Shown: one piece after another, positions 10,101-22,929 of the stretch
Layout of the letters: the number at the start of each line of letters is the position of its first letter
How positions within the stretch are numbered: the stretch's first letter is position 1
Origin: Membranipora membranacea
Lineage: Eukaryota; Bryozoa; Gymnolaemata; Cheilostomatida; Membraniporidae
Direction: 5' to 3'
Length of the DNA: 64,000 bases
Assembly (NCBI GenBank): GCA_914767715.1
Contig: OU612068.1
Span: forward strand, 12,772,001 to 12,836,000
Translations under genes and position numbers: made by a program
Notes under the pieces: model-generated
Told to the model about the DNA's origin: nothing
The model's input: the letters and a program-made list of their open reading frames with translations, nothing else
Database searches by the model: none

Positions 10101-11279
10101 TGACTTGAAGTTTCAAAAATTATACCAAGGGAGGGTATCACGGTTTTTTTTCGCCGAGATCAAAAAATAGATTCACTTCAAACCTACCTCATAGGGAGGA
10201 GCAACTCCTGCTCATCTCGAATCTGCAAACCGTTTGGCTCTGCGGCTTTTCACTCTCTGTCAGCGTCCGTTTTAATTAGGGTCACTTTTGCTAAAAAAAA
10301 ACATGCCAAACGGCAGCATTGAAAAATAAAAACTCTGTTGGAGTCTTATCAAACTCCTACCAGTTCAAGCTCTTATTGGCCTCATTCAAACTGCAGAATA
10401 TTGGAATCCTCTGATTAACTGGTGGGTCATAACGCTGACTTGAAGTTTCCAAAATTATACCAAGGGAGGGTATCACGGTTTTTTTTCGCCGAGATCAAAA
10501 AATAGATTCGCTTAAAACCTACCTCATAGGGAGGAGCAACTCCTGCTCATCTCGAATCTGCAAATCGTTTGGCTCTGCGGCTTTTCACTCTCCGTCAGCG
10601 TCCGTTTTAATTAGGGTCACTTTTGCTAAAAAAAAACATGCCAAACGGCAGCATTGAAAAATAAAAACTCTGTTGGATTCTTATCAAACTCCGACCAGTT
10701 CAAGCTCTTATTGGCCTCATTCAAACTGCAGAATATTGGAATCCTCTGATTAACTGGTGGGTCATAACGCTGACTTGAAGTTTCAAAAATTATACCAAGG
10801 GAGGGTATCACGGTTTTTTTTCGCCGAGATCAAAAAATAGATTCACTTCAAACCTACCTCATAGGGAGGAGCAACTCCTGCTCATCTCGAATCTGCAAAC
10901 CGTTTGGCTCTGCGGTTTTTCACTCTCCGTCAGCGTCCGTTTTGATTAGGGTCACCTTTGCTAAAAAAAAACATGCCAAACGGCAGCATTGAAAAATAAA
11001 AACTCTGTTGGATTCTTATCAAACTCCGACCAGTTCAAGCTCTTATTGGCCTCATTCAAACTGCAGAATATTGGAATCCTCTGATTAACTGGTGGGTCAT
11101 AACGCTGACTTGAAGTTTCAAAAATTATACCAAGGGAGGGTATCACGGTTTTTTTTCGCCGAGATCAAAAAATAGATTCACTTCAAACCTACCTCATAGG
11201 GAGGAGCAACTCCTGCTCATCTCGAATCTGCAAACCGTTTGGCTCTGCGGCTTTTCACTCTCCGTCAGCGTCCGTTTTA

Positions 11280-12985
11280 ATTAGGGTCACTTTTGCTTAA
11301 AAAAAACATGCCAAACGGCAGCATTGAAAAATAAAAACTCTGTTGGATTCTTATCAAACTCCTACCAGTTTAAGCTCTTATTGGCCTCATTCAAACTGCA
11401 GAATATTGGAATCCTCTGATTAACTGGTGGGTCATAACGTTGACTTGAAGTTTCAAAAATTATACCAAGGGAGGGTATCACGGTTTTTTTTCGCCGAGAT
11501 CAAAAAATAGATTCGCTTCAAACCTACCTCATAGGGAGGAGCAACTCCTGCTCATCTCGAATCTGCAAACCGTTTGGCTCTGCGGCTTTTCACTCTCCGT
11601 CAGCGTCCGTTTTAATTAGGGTCACTTTTGCTAAAAAAAAACATGCCAAACGACAGCATTGAAAAATAAAAACTCTGTTGGATTCTCATCAAACTCCGAC
11701 CAGTTCAAGCTCTTATTGGCCTCATTCAAACTGCAGAATATTGGAATCCTCTGATTAACTGGTGGGTCATAACGCTGACTTGAAGTTTCAAAAATTATAC
11801 CAAGGGAGTGTATCACGGTTTTTTTTCGCCGAGATCAAAAAATAGATTCACATCAAACCTACCTCATAGGGAGGAGCAACTCCTGCTCATCTCGAATCCG
11901 CAAATCGTTTGGCTCTGCAGCTTTTCACTCTCCGTCAGCGTCCGTTTTAATTAGGGTCACTTTTGCTAAAAAAAAACATGCCAAACGGCAGCATTGAAAA
12001 ATAAAAACTCTGTTGGATTCTTATCAAACTCCGACCAGTTCAAGCTCTTATTGGCCTCATTCAAACTGCAGAATATTGGAATCCTCTGATTAACTGGTGG
12101 GTCATAACGCTGACTTGAAGTTTCAAAAATTATACCAAGGGAGGGTATCACGGTTTTTTTTCGCCGAGATCAAAAAATAGATTCGCTTCAAACCTACCTC
12201 ATAGGGAGGAGCAACTCCTGCTCATCTCGAATCTGCAAACCGTTTGGCTCTGCGGCTTTTCACTCTCCGTCAGCGTCCGTTTTAATTAGGGTCACTTTTG
12301 CTAAAAAAAAACATGCCAAACGGCAGCATTGAAAAATAAAAACTCTGTTGGATTCTTATCAAACTCCGACCAGTTCAAGCTCTTATTGGCCTCATTCAAA
12401 CTGCAGAATATTGGAATCCTCTGATTAACTGGTGGGTCATAACGCTGACTTGAAGTTTCAAAAATTATACCAAGGGAGGGTATCACGGTTTTTTTTCGCC
12501 GAGATCAAAAAATAGATTCACTTCAAACCTACCTCATAGGGAGGAGCAACTCCTGCTCATCTCGAATCTGCAAACCGTTTGGCTCTGCGGCTTTTCACTC
12601 TCCGTCAGCGTCCGTTTTAATTAGGGTCACTTTTGCTTAAAAAAAACATGCCAAACGGCAGCATTGAAAAATAAAAACTCTGTTGGATTCTTATCAAACT
12701 CCTACCAGTTTAAGCTCTTATTGGCCTCATTCAAACTGCAGAATATTGGAATCCTCTGATTAACTGGTGGGTCATAACGTTGACTTGAAGTTTCAAAAAT
12801 TATACCAAGGGAGGGTATCACGGTTTTTTTTCGCCGAGATCAAAAAATAGATTCGCTTCAAACCTACCTCATAGGGAGGAGCAACTCCTGCTCATCTCGA
12901 ATCTGCAAACCGTTTGGCTCTGCGGCTTTTCACTCTCCGTCAGCGTCCGTTTTAATTAGGGTCACTTTTGCTAAAAAAAAACATG
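11280..12985. repeat. Monomer pair repeated at 1340 bp
   Basis: GCTTAAAAAAAACATG (11296, 12636), CTCCTACCAGTTTAAGC (11360, 12700) and AACGTTGAC (11437, 12777) recur at exactly 1340 bp. The two monomers between the copies do not match in the same way: the one ending at 11816 has CGACAGC and GAGTGTATC. Copies therefore cover about 11290-11640 and 12630-12980, separated by two other monomers. Confidence 0.75.
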
Positions 12986-13530
12986 CCAAACGGCAACATT
13001 GAAAAATAAAAACTCTGTTGGATTCTTATCAAAGTCCGACCAGTTCAAGCTCTTATTGGCCTCATTCAAACTGCAGAATATTGAAATCCTCTGATTAACT
13101 GGTGGGTCATAACGCTGACTTGAAGTTTAAAAAAAAATTACACCAAGGGAGGGTATCACCGATTTTTTTCGCCGAGATCAAAAAATAGATTCGCTTCAAA
13201 CCTACCTCATAGGGAGGAGCAACTCCTGCTCATCTCGAATCTGCAAACCGTTTGGCTCTGCGGCTTTTCACTCTCCGTCAGCGTCCGTTTTAATTTCGGT
13301 CACTTTTGCTAAAAAAAAACATGCCAAACGGCAGCATTGAAAAATAAAAACTCTGTTGGATTCTTATCAAACTCCGACCAGTTCAAGCTCTTATTGGCCT
13401 CATTCAAACTGCAGAATATTGGAATCCTCTGATTAACTGGTGGGTCATAACGCTGACTTGAAGTTTCAAAAATTATACCAAGGGAGGGTATCACGGTTTT
13501 TTTTCGCCGAGATCAAAAAAAAGATTCACT
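12980..13530. repeat. Second copy of the 640-1200 variant cluster
   Basis: It contains the 338-bp monomer ending at 13159 and the monomer ending at 13494, matching those ending at 822 and 1157 through the same private variants. It lies at the right edge of domain I. Confidence 0.85.
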
Positions 13531-14954
13531 TCAAACCTACCTCATAGGGAGGAGCAACTCCTGCTCATCTCGAATCTGCAAACCGTTTGGCTCTGCGGCT
13601 TTTCACTCTCCGTCAGCGTCCGTTTTAATTAGGATCACTTTTGCTAAAAAAAAACATGCCAAACGGCAGCATTGAAAAATAAAAACTCTGTTGGATTCTT
13701 ATCAAACTCCGACCAGTTCAAGCTCTTATTGGCCTCATTCAAACTGCAGAATATTGCAATCCTTTGATTAACTGGTGGGTCATAACGCTGACTTGAAGTT
13801 TCAAAAATTATACCAAGGGAGGGTATCACGGTTTTTTTTCGCCGAGATCAAAAAATAGATTCGCTTCAAACCTACCTCATAGGGAGGAGCAACTCCTGCT
13901 CATCTCGAATCTGCAAACCGTATGGCTCTGCGGCTTTTCACTCTCCGTCAGCGTCCGTTTTAATTAGGGTCACTTTTGCTAAAAAAAAACATGCCAAACG
14001 GCAGCATTGGAAAATAAAAACTCTGTTGGATTCTTATCAAACTCCGACCAGTTCAAGCTCTTATTGGCCTCATTCAAACTGCAGAATATTGGAATCCTTT
14101 GATTAACTGGTGGGTCATAACGCTGACTTGAAGTTTCAAAAATTATACCAAGGGAGGGTATCACGGTTTTATTTCGCCGAGATCAAAAAATAGATTCACT
14201 TCAAACCTACCTCATAGGGAGGAGCAACTCCTGCTCATCTCGAATCTGCAAACCGTTTGGCTCTGCGGCTTTTCACTCTCCGTCAGCTTCCGTTTTAATT
14301 AGGGTCACTTTTGCTAAAAAACATGCCAAACGGCAGCATTGAAAAATAAAAACTCTGTTGGATTCTCATCAAACTCCGACCAGTTCAAGCTCTTATTGGC
14401 CTCATTCAAACTGCAGAATATTGGAATCCTCTGATTAACTGGTGGGTCATAACGCTGACTTGAAGTTTCAAAAATTATACCAAGGGAGGGTATCACGGTT
14501 TTTTTTCGCCGAGATCAAAAAATAGATTCGCTTCAAACCTACCTCATAGGGAGAAGCAACTCCTGCTCATCTCGAATCTGCAAACCGTTTGGCTCTGCGG
14601 CTTTTCACTCTCCGTCAGCGTCCGTTTTAATTAGGGTCAATTTTGCTAAAAAAAAACATGCCAAACGGCAGCATTGAAAAATAAAAACTCTGTTGGATTC
14701 TCATCAAACTCCGACCAGTTCAAGCTCTTATTGGCCTCATTCAAACTGCAGAATATTGGAATCCTCTGATTAACTGGTGGGTCATAACGCTGACTTGAAG
14801 TTTCAAAAATTATACCAAGGGAGGGTATCACGGTTTTTATTCGCCGAGATCAAAAAATAGATTCACATCAAACCTACCTCATAGGGAGGAGCAACTCCTG
14901 CTCATCTCGAATCTGCAAACCGTTTGGCTCTGCGGCTTTTCACTCTCCGTCAGC

Positions 14955-15146
14955 GTCCGTTTTAATTAGGGTCACTTTTGCTAAAAAAAAAACGTGCCAA
15001 GCGGCAGCATTGAAAAATAAAAATTCCGACCAGTTCAAGCTCTTATTGGCCTCATTCAAACTGCAGAATATTGGAATCCTTTGATTAACTGGTGGGTCAT
15101 AACGCTGACTTGAAGTTTCAAGAATTATACCAAGGGAGGGTATCAC
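14955..15146. repeat. 21-bp-deleted monomer 4 (AAATTCCG subtype)
   Basis: Junction near 15021. A C-to-T change next to the junction gives AAATTCCG. It is followed by CCTTTGATTAAC and TCAAGAATTATACC, which define this subtype. Confidence 0.9.
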
Positions 15147-17270
15147 GGTTTTTTTTCGCCGAGATCAAAAAATAGATTCGCTTCAAACCTACCTCATAGG
15201 GAGGAGCAACTCCTGCTCATCTCGAATCTGCAAACCGTTTGGCTCTGCGGCTTTTCACTCTCCGTCAGCGTCCGTTTTAATTAGGGTCACTTTTGCTAAA
15301 AAACATGCCAAACGGCAGCATTGAAAAATAAAAACTCTGTTGGATTCTTATCAAACTCCGACCAGTTCAAGCTCTTATTGGCCTCATTCAAACTGCAGAA
15401 TATTGGAATCCTTTGATTAACTGGTGGGTCATAACGCTGACTTGAAGTTTCAAAAATTATACCAAGGGAGGGTATCACGGTTTTTTTTCGCCGAGATCAA
15501 AAAATAGATTCGCTTCAAACCTACCTCATAGGGAGGAGCAACTCCTGCTCATCTCGAATCTGCAAACCGTTTGGCTCTGCGGCTTTTCACTCTCCGTCAG
15601 CGTCCGTTTTAATTAGGGTCACTTTTGCTAAAAAACATGCCAAACGGCAGCATTGAAAAATAAAAACTCTGTTGGATTCTTATCAAACTCCGACCAGTTC
15701 AAGCTCTTATTGGCCTCATTCAAACTGCAGAATATTGGAATCCTTTGATTAACTGGTGGGTCATAACGCTGACTTGAAGTTTCAAAAATTATACCAAGGG
15801 AGGGTATCACGGTTTTTTTTCGCCGAGATAAAAAAATAGATTCGCTTCAAACCTACCTCATAGGGAGGAGCAACTCCTGCTCATCTCGAATCTGCAAACC
15901 GTTTGGCTCTGCGGCTTTTCACTCTCCGTCAGCGTCCGTTTTAATTAGGGTCACTTTTGCTAAAAAACATGCCAAACGGCAGCATTGAAAAATAAAAACT
16001 CTGGTGGATTCTTATCAAACTCCGACCAGTTCAAGCTCTTATTGGCCTAATTCAAACTGCAGATTATTGGAATCCTCTGATTAACTGGTGGGTCATAACG
16101 CTGACTTGAAGTTTCAAAAATTATACCAAGGGAGGGTATCACGGTTTTTTTTCGCCGAGATCAAAAAATAGATTCGCTTCAAACCTACCTCATAGGAAGG
16201 AGCAACTCCTGCTCATCTCGAATCTGCTAATCGTTTGGCTCTGCGGCTTTTCACTCTCCGTCAGCGTCCGTTTTAATTAGGGTCACTTTTGCTAAAAAAA
16301 AACATGCCAAACGGCAGCATTGAAAAATAAAAACTCTGTTGGATTCTTATCAAACTCCGACCAGTTCAAGCTCTTATTGGCCTCATTCAAACTGCAGAAT
16401 ATTGGAATCCTCTGATTAACTGGTGGGTCATAACGCTGACTTGAAGTTTCAAAAATTATACCAAGGGAGGGTATCACGGTTTTTTTTCGCCGAGATCAAA
16501 AAATAGATTCGCTTCAAACCTACCTCATAGGGAGGAGCAACTCCTGCTCATCTCGAATCTGCAAACCGTTTGGCTCTGCGGCTTTTCACTCTCCGTCAGC
16601 GTCCGTTTTAATTAGGGTCACTTTTGCTAAAAAAAAACATGCCAAACGACAGCATTGAAAAATAAAAACACTGTTGGATTCTTATCAAACTCCGACCAGT
16701 TCAAGCTCTTATTGGCCTCATTCAAACTGCAGAATATTGGAATCCTCTGATTAACTGGTGGGTCATAACGCTGACTTGAAGTTTCAAAAATTATACCAAG
16801 GGAGGGTATCACGGTTTTTTTTCGCCGAGATCAAAAAATAGATTCACTTCAAACCTACCTCATAGGGAGGAGCAACTCCTGCTCATCTCGAATCTGCAAA
16901 CCGTTTGGCTCTGCGGCTTTTCACTCTCCGTCAGCGTCCGTTTTAATTAGGGTCACTTTTGCTAAAAAAAAACATGCCAAACGGCAGCATTGAAAAATAA
17001 AAACTCTGTTGGATTCTTATCAAACTCCGACCAGTTCAAGCTCTTATTGGCCTCATTCAAACTGCAGAATATTGGAATCCTCTGATTAACTGGTGGGTCA
17101 TAACGCTGACTTGAAGTTTCAAAAATTATACCAAGTGAGGGTATCACGGTTTTTTTTCGCCGAGATCAAAAAATAGATTCGCTTCAAACCTACCTCATAG
17201 GGAGGAGCAACTCCTGCTCATCTCGAATCTGCAAACCGTTTGGCTCTGCGGCTTTTCACTCTCCGTCAGC

Positions 17271-17462
17271 GTCCGTTTTAATTAGGGCCACTTTTGCTAA
17301 AAAAAAAACGTGCCAAGCGGCAGCATTGAAAAATAAAAACTCCGACCAGTTCAAGCTCTTATTGGCCTCATTCAAACTGCAGAATATTGGAATCATTTGA
17401 TTAACTGGTGGGTCATAACGCTGACTTGAAGTTTCAAAAGTTATACCAAGGGAGGGCATCAC
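17271..17462. repeat. 21-bp-deleted monomer 5
   Basis: Junction near 17338 with AAAACTCCG. It is unlike the others because the preceding monomer has GATTCGCTTC instead of GATTCACATC, so the usual flanking haplotype is broken here. It also has AAAAGTTATACC and GAGGGCATCAC. Confidence 0.9.
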
Positions 17463-18255
17463 GGTTTTTTTTCGCCGAGATCAAAAAATAGATTCGCTTC
17501 AAACCTACCTCATAGGGAGGAGCAACTCCTGCTCATCTCGAATCTGCAAACCGTTTGGCTCTGCGGCTTTTCACTCTCCGTCAGCGTCCGTTTTAATTAG
17601 GGTCACTTTTGCTAAAAAAAAACATGCCAAACGGCAGCATTGAAAAATAAAAACTCTGTTGGATTCTTATCAAACTCCGACCAGTTCAAGCTCTTATTGG
17701 CCTCATTCAAACTGCAGAATATTGGAATCCTTTGATTAACTGGTGGGTCTTAACGCTGACTTGAAGTTTCAAAAATTATACCAAGGGAGGGTATCACGGT
17801 TTTTTTTCGCCGAGATCAAAAAATAGATTCGCTTCAAACCTACCTCATAGGGAGGAGCAACTCCTGCTCATCTCGAATCTGCAAACCGTTTGGCTCTGCG
17901 GCTTTTCACTCTCCGTCAGCGTTTGTTTTAATTAGGGTCACTTTTGCTAAAAAAAAACATGCCAAACGGCAGCATTGAAAAATAAAAACTCTGTTGGATT
18001 CTCATCAAACTCCGACCAGTTCAAGCTCTTATTGGCCTCATTCAAACTGCAGAATATTGGAATCCTCTGATTAACTGGTGGGTCATAACGCTGACTTGAA
18101 GTTTCAAAAATTATACCAAGGGAGGGTATCACGGTTTTTTTTCGCCGAGATCAAAAAATAGATTCACATCAAACCTACCTCATAGGGAGGAGCAACTCCT
18201 GCTCATCTCGAATCTGCAAACCGTTTGGCTCTGCGGCTTTTCACTCTCCGTCAGC

Positions 18256-18447
18256 ATCCGTTTTAATTAGGGTCACTTTTGCTAAAAAAAAAACGTGCCA
18301 AGCGGCAGCATTGAAAAATAAAAACTCCGACCAGTTCAAGCTCTTATTGGCCTCATTCAAACTGCAGAATATTGGAATCCTTTGATTAACTGGTGGGTCA
18401 TAACGCTGACTTGAAGTTTCAAGAATTATACCAAGGGAGGGTATCAC
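18256..18447. repeat. 21-bp-deleted monomer 6
   Basis: Junction near 18321 with AAAACTCCG, combined with TCAAGAATTATACC, which is otherwise typical of the AAATTCCG subtype. CAGCATCCG precedes it (18254), as in the monomer with its junction at 22621. Confidence 0.9.
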
Positions 18448-19569
18448 GGTTTTTTTTCGCCGAGATCAAAAAATAGATTCGCTTCAAACCTACCTCATAG
18501 GGAGGAGCAACTCCTGCTCATCTCGAATCCGCAAACCGTTTGGCTCTGCGGCTTTTCACTCTCCGTCAGCGTCCGTTTTAATTAGGGTCACTTTTGCTAA
18601 AAAACATGCCAAACGGCAGCATTGAAAAATAAAAACTCTGTTGGATTCTTATCAAACTCCGACCAGTTCAAGCTCTTATTGGCCTCATTCAAACTGCAGA
18701 ATATTGGAATCCTTTGATTAACTGGTGGGTCATAACGCTGACTTGAAGTTTCAAAAATTATACCAAGGGAGGGTATCACGGTTTTATTTCGCCGAGATCA
18801 AAAAATAGATTCACTTCAAACCTACCTCATAGGGAGGAGCAACTCCTGCTCATCTCGAATCTGCAAACCGTTTGGCTCTGCGGCTTTTCACTCTCCGTCA
18901 GCTTCCGTTTTAATTAGGGTCACTTTTGCTAAAAAACATGCCAAACGGCAGCATTGAAAAATAAAAACTCTGTTGGATTCTCATCAAACTCCGACCAGTT
19001 CAAGCTCTTATTGGCCTCATTCAAACTGCAGAATATTGGAATCCTCTGATTAACTGGTGGGTCATAACGCTGACTTGAAGTTTCAAAAATTATACCAAGG
19101 GAGGGTATCACGGTTTTTTTTCGCCGAGATCAAAAAATAGATTCGCTTCAAACCTACCTCATAGGGAGGAGCAACTCCTGCTCATCTCGAATCTGCAAAT
19201 CGTTTGGCTCTGCGGCTTTTCACTCTCCGTCAGCGTCCGTTTTAATTAGGGTCAATTTTGCTAAAAAAAAACATGCCAAACGGCAGCATTGAAAAATAAA
19301 AACTCTGTTGGATTCTCATCAAACTCCGACCAGTTCAAGCTCTTATTGGCCTCATTCAAACTGCAGAATATTGGAATCCTCTGATTAACTGGTGGGTCAT
19401 AACGCTGACTTGAAGTTTCAAAAATTATACCAAGGGAGGGTATCACGGTTTTTATTCGCCGAGATCAAAAAATAGATTCACATCAAACCTACCTCATAGG
19501 GAGGAGCAACTCCTGCTCATCTCGAATCTGCAAACCGTTTGGCTCTGCGGCTTTTCACTCTCCGTCAGC

Positions 19570-19760
19570 GTCCGTTTTAATTAGGGTCACTTTTGCTAAA
19601 AAAAAACGTGCCAAGCGGCAGCATTGAAAAATAAAAATTCCGACCAGTTCAAGCTCTTATTGGCCTCATTCAAACTGCAGAATATTGGAATCCTTTGATT
19701 AACTGGTGGGTCATAACGCTGACTTGAAGTTTCAAGAATTATACCAAGGGAGGGTATCAC
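19570..19760. repeat. 21-bp-deleted monomer 7 (AAATTCCG subtype)
   Basis: Junction near 19636. The poly-A run is one base shorter than in the other deleted monomers, giving a 314-bp unit. It is the 4614-bp copy of the monomer with its junction at 15021. Confidence 0.9.
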
Positions 19761-22555
19761 GGTTTTTTTTCGCCGAGATCAAAAAATAGATTCGCTTCAA
19801 ACCTACCTCATAGGGAGGAGCAACTCCTGCTCATCTCGAATCTGCAAACCGTTTGGCTCTGCGGCTTTTCACTCTCCGTCAGCGTCCGTTTTAATTAGGG
19901 TCACTTTTGCTAAAAAACATGCCAAACGGCAGCATTGAAAAATAAAAACTCTGTTGGATTCTTATCAAACTCCGACCAGTTCAAGCTCTTATTGGCCTCA
20001 TTCAAACTGCAGAATATTGGAATCCTTTGATTAACTGGTTGGTCATAACGCTGACTTGAAGTTTCAAAAATTATACCAAGGGAGGGTATCACGGTTTTTT
20101 TTCGCCGAGATCAAAAAATAGATTCGCTTCAAACCTACCTCATAGGGAGGAGCAACTCCTGCTCATCTCGAATCTGCAAACCGTTTGGCTCTGCGGCTTT
20201 TCACTCTCCGTCAGCGTCCGTTTTAATTAGGGTCACTTTTGCTAAAAAACATGCCAAACGGCAGCATTGAAAAATAAAAACTCTGTTGGATTCTTATCAA
20301 ACTCCGACCAGTTCAAGCTCTTATTGGCCTCATTCAAACTGCAGAATATTGGAATCCTTTGATTAACTGGTGGGTCATAACGCTGACTTGAAGTTTCAAA
20401 AATTATACCAAGGGAGGGTATCACGGTTTTTTTTCGCCGAGATAAAAAAATAGATTCGCTTCAAACCTACCTCATAGGGAGGAGCAACTCCTGCTCATCT
20501 CGAATCTGCAAACCGTTTGGCTCTGCGGCTTTTCACTCTCCGTCAGTGTCCGTTTTAATTAGGGTCACTTTTGCTAAAAAACATGCCAAACGGCAGCATT
20601 GAAAAATAAAAACTCTGGTGGATTCTCATCAAACTCCGACCAGTTCAAGCTCTTATTGGCCTAATTCAAACTGCAGATTATTGGAATCCTCTGATTAACT
20701 GGTGGGTCATAACGCTGACTTGAAGTTTCAAAAATTATACCAAGGGAGGGTATCACGGTTTTTTTTCGCCGAGATCAAAAAATAGATTCGCTTCAAACCT
20801 ACCTCATAGGAAGGAGCAACTCCTGCTCATCTCGAATCTGCTAATCGTTTGGCTCTGCGGCTTTTCACTCTCCGTCAGCGTCCGTTTTAATTAGGGTCAC
20901 TTTTGCTAAAAAAAAACATGCCAAACGGCAGCATTGAAAAATAAAAACTCTGTTGGATTCTTATCAAACTCCGACCAGTTCAAGCTCTTATTGGCCTCAT
21001 TCAAACTGCAGAATATTGGAATCCTCTGATTAACTGGTGGGTCATAACGCTGACTTGAAGTTTCAAAAATTATACCAAGGGAGGGTATCACGGTTTTTTT
21101 TCGCCGAGATCAAAAAATAGATTCGCTTCAAACCTACCTCATAGGGAGGAGCAACTCCTGCTCATCTCGAATCTGCAAACCGTTTGGCTCTGCGGCTTTT
21201 CACTCTCCGTCAGCGTCCGTTTTAATTAGGGTCACTTTTGCTAAAAAAAAACATGCCAAACGACAGCATTGAAAAATAAAAACACTGTTGGATTCTTATC
21301 AAACTCCGACCAGTTCAAGCTCTTATTGGCCTCATTCAAACTGCAGAATATTGGAATCCTCTGATTAACTGGTGGGTCATAACGCTGACTTGAAGTTTCA
21401 AAAATTATACCAAGGGAGGGTATCACGGTTTTTTTTCGCCGAGATCAAAAAATAGATTCACTTCAAACCTACCTCATAGGGAGGAGCAACTCCTGCTCAT
21501 CTCGAATCTGCAAACCGTTTGGCTCTGCGGCTTTTCACTCTCCGTCAGCGTCCGTTTTAATTAGGGTCACTTTTGCTAAAAAAAAACATGCCAAACGGCA
21601 GCATTGAAAAATAAAAACTCTGTTGGATTCTTATCAAACTCCGACCAGTTCAAGCTCTTATTGGCCTCATTCAAACTGCAGAATATTGGAATCCTCTGAT
21701 TAACTGGTGGGTCATAACGCTGACTTGAAGTTTCAAAAATTATACCAAGTGAGGGTATCACGGTTTTTTTTCGCCGAGATCAAAAAATAGATTCGCTTCA
21801 AACCTACCTCATAGGGAGGAGCAACTCCTGCTCATCTCGAATCTGCAAACCGTTTGGCTCTGCGGCTTTTCACTCTCCGTCAGCGTCCGTTTTAATTAGG
21901 GTCACTTTTGCTAAAAAAAAAACATGCCAAGCGGCAGCATTGAAAGATAAAAACTCTGGTGGATTCTTATCAAACTCCGACCAGTTCAAGCTCTTATTGG
22001 CCTCATTCAAACTGCAGAATATTGGAATCCTTTGATTAACTGGTGGGTCATAACGCTGACTTGAAGTTTAAAAAATTATACCAAGGGAGGGTATCACGGT
22101 TTTTTTTCGCCGAGATCAAAAAATTGATTCGCTTCAAACCTACCTCATAGGGAGGAGCAACTCCTGCTCATCTCGAATCTGCACACCGTTTGGCTCTGCG
22201 GCTTTTCACTCTCCGTCAGCGTCCGTTTTAATTAGGGTCACTTTTGCTAAAGAAAAACATGCCAAACGGCAGCATTGAAAAATAAAAACTCTGTTGGATT
22301 CTTATCAAACTCCGACCAGTTCAAGCTCCTATTGGCCTCATTCAAACTGCAGAATATTGGAATCCTCTGATTAGCTGGTGGGTCATAACGCTGACTTGAA
22401 GTTTCAAAAATTATACCAAGGGAGGGTATCACGGTTTTTTTTCGCCGAGATCAAAAAATAGATTCACATCAAACCTACCTCATAGGGAGGAGCAACTCCT
22501 GCTCATCTCGAATCTGCAAACCGTTTGGCTCTGCGGCTTTTCACTCTCCGTCAGC

Positions 22556-22747
22556 ATCCGTTTTAATTAGGGTCACTTTTGCTAAAAAAAAAACGTGCCA
22601 AGCGGCAGCATTGAAAAATAAAAACTCCGACCAGTTCAAGCTCTTATTGGCCTCATTCAAACTGCAGAATATTGGAATCCTTTGATTAACTGGTGGGTCA
22701 TAACGCTGACTTGAAGTTTCAAGAATTATACCAAGGGAGGGTATCAC
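22556..22747. repeat. 21-bp-deleted monomer 8
   Basis: Junction near 22621 with AAAACTCCG. It shares CAGCATCCG and TCAAGAATT with the monomer with its junction at 18321. The following T tract begins CACGTTTT. Confidence 0.9.
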
Positions 22748-22929
22748 GTTTTTTTTTCGCCGAGATCAAAAAATAGATTCGCTTCAAACCTACCTCATAG
22801 GGAGGAGCAACTCCTGCTCATCTCGAATCCGCAAACCGTTTGGCTCTGCGGCTTTTCACTCTCCGTCAGCGTCCGTTTTAATTAGGGTCACTTTTGCTAA
22901 AGAACATGCCAAACGGCAGCATTGAAAAA

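Larger units (their letters stand above)
2600..10620. repeat. Twelve-monomer ~3998-bp tandem duplication
   Basis: Copies lie at about 2600-6610 and 6610-10620. Each has 12 monomers, including one lacking 21 bp. Variants repeat at a 3998-3999-bp offset: the deletion (3007, 7005), CTTCATACC (4169, 8168), AACTATGTT (4325, 8323), ATTGCAATCCTTTG (4395, 8392), GACATGAAG, TCTAATCAAAC, AATAAGGGTCACTTTGGC (4938, 8937), TTGTTATC, CTGCTTAAC (5410, 9408), CGCCGGGATC (5821, 9819), GGTCAATTTTGC (5949, 9947) and GCTTAAAACC (6513, 10511). Similarity is lost on the left between about 2590 and 2680, where one copy has CGGCTATTC, and on the right near 6620/10620, where one monomer reads TTCTCATC and the other TTCTTATC. 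Confidence 0.9.
1..13500. repeat. Array domain I: mostly 335-bp monomers, 4-kb duplication
   Basis: Monomer end anchors fall at 149, 484, 822, 1157, 1493, 1809, 2144, 2479, 2814, 3129, 3464, 3799, 4134, 4469, 4804, 5139, 5474, 5809, 6143, 6478, 6813, 7128, 7463, 7798, 8132, 8467, 8802, 9137, 9472, 9807, 10141, 10476, 10811, 11146, 11481, 11816, 12151, 12486, 12821, 13159 and 13494. The A9 form of the poly-A tract dominates and the A6 form is absent. Both AGATTCAC and AGATTCGC variants are common. Three 21-bp-deleted monomers occur. The 338-bp monomers ending at 822 and 13159 share a private cluster of variants. The right edge is approximate and is set where A6 monomers begin to appear. Confidence 0.75.
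14020..21900. repeat. Ten-monomer block repeated at ~4614 bp
   Basis: Copies lie at about 14020-17285 and 18635-21900. Shared variants at an offset of 4614-4615 bp include CGGTTTTATTTCGCC (14164, 18779), CAGCTTCCG (14284, 18899), GGTCAATTTTGC (14637, 19251), GGTTTTTATTCGCC (14832, 19447), the 21-bp deletion with AAATTCCG (15021, 19636), TCAAGAATTATACC (15117, 19732), a run of A6 monomers, CTCTGGTGGATTC with CCTAATTC and GCAGATTATTGG (16000-16070, 20610-20690), CATAGGAAGG, CTGCTAATCG, CGACAGC with ACACTGTTGG (16647, 21261) and CAAGTGAGGG (17133, 21747). The intervening monomers, ending at 17462-18447, do not belong to the block. Confidence 0.88.
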
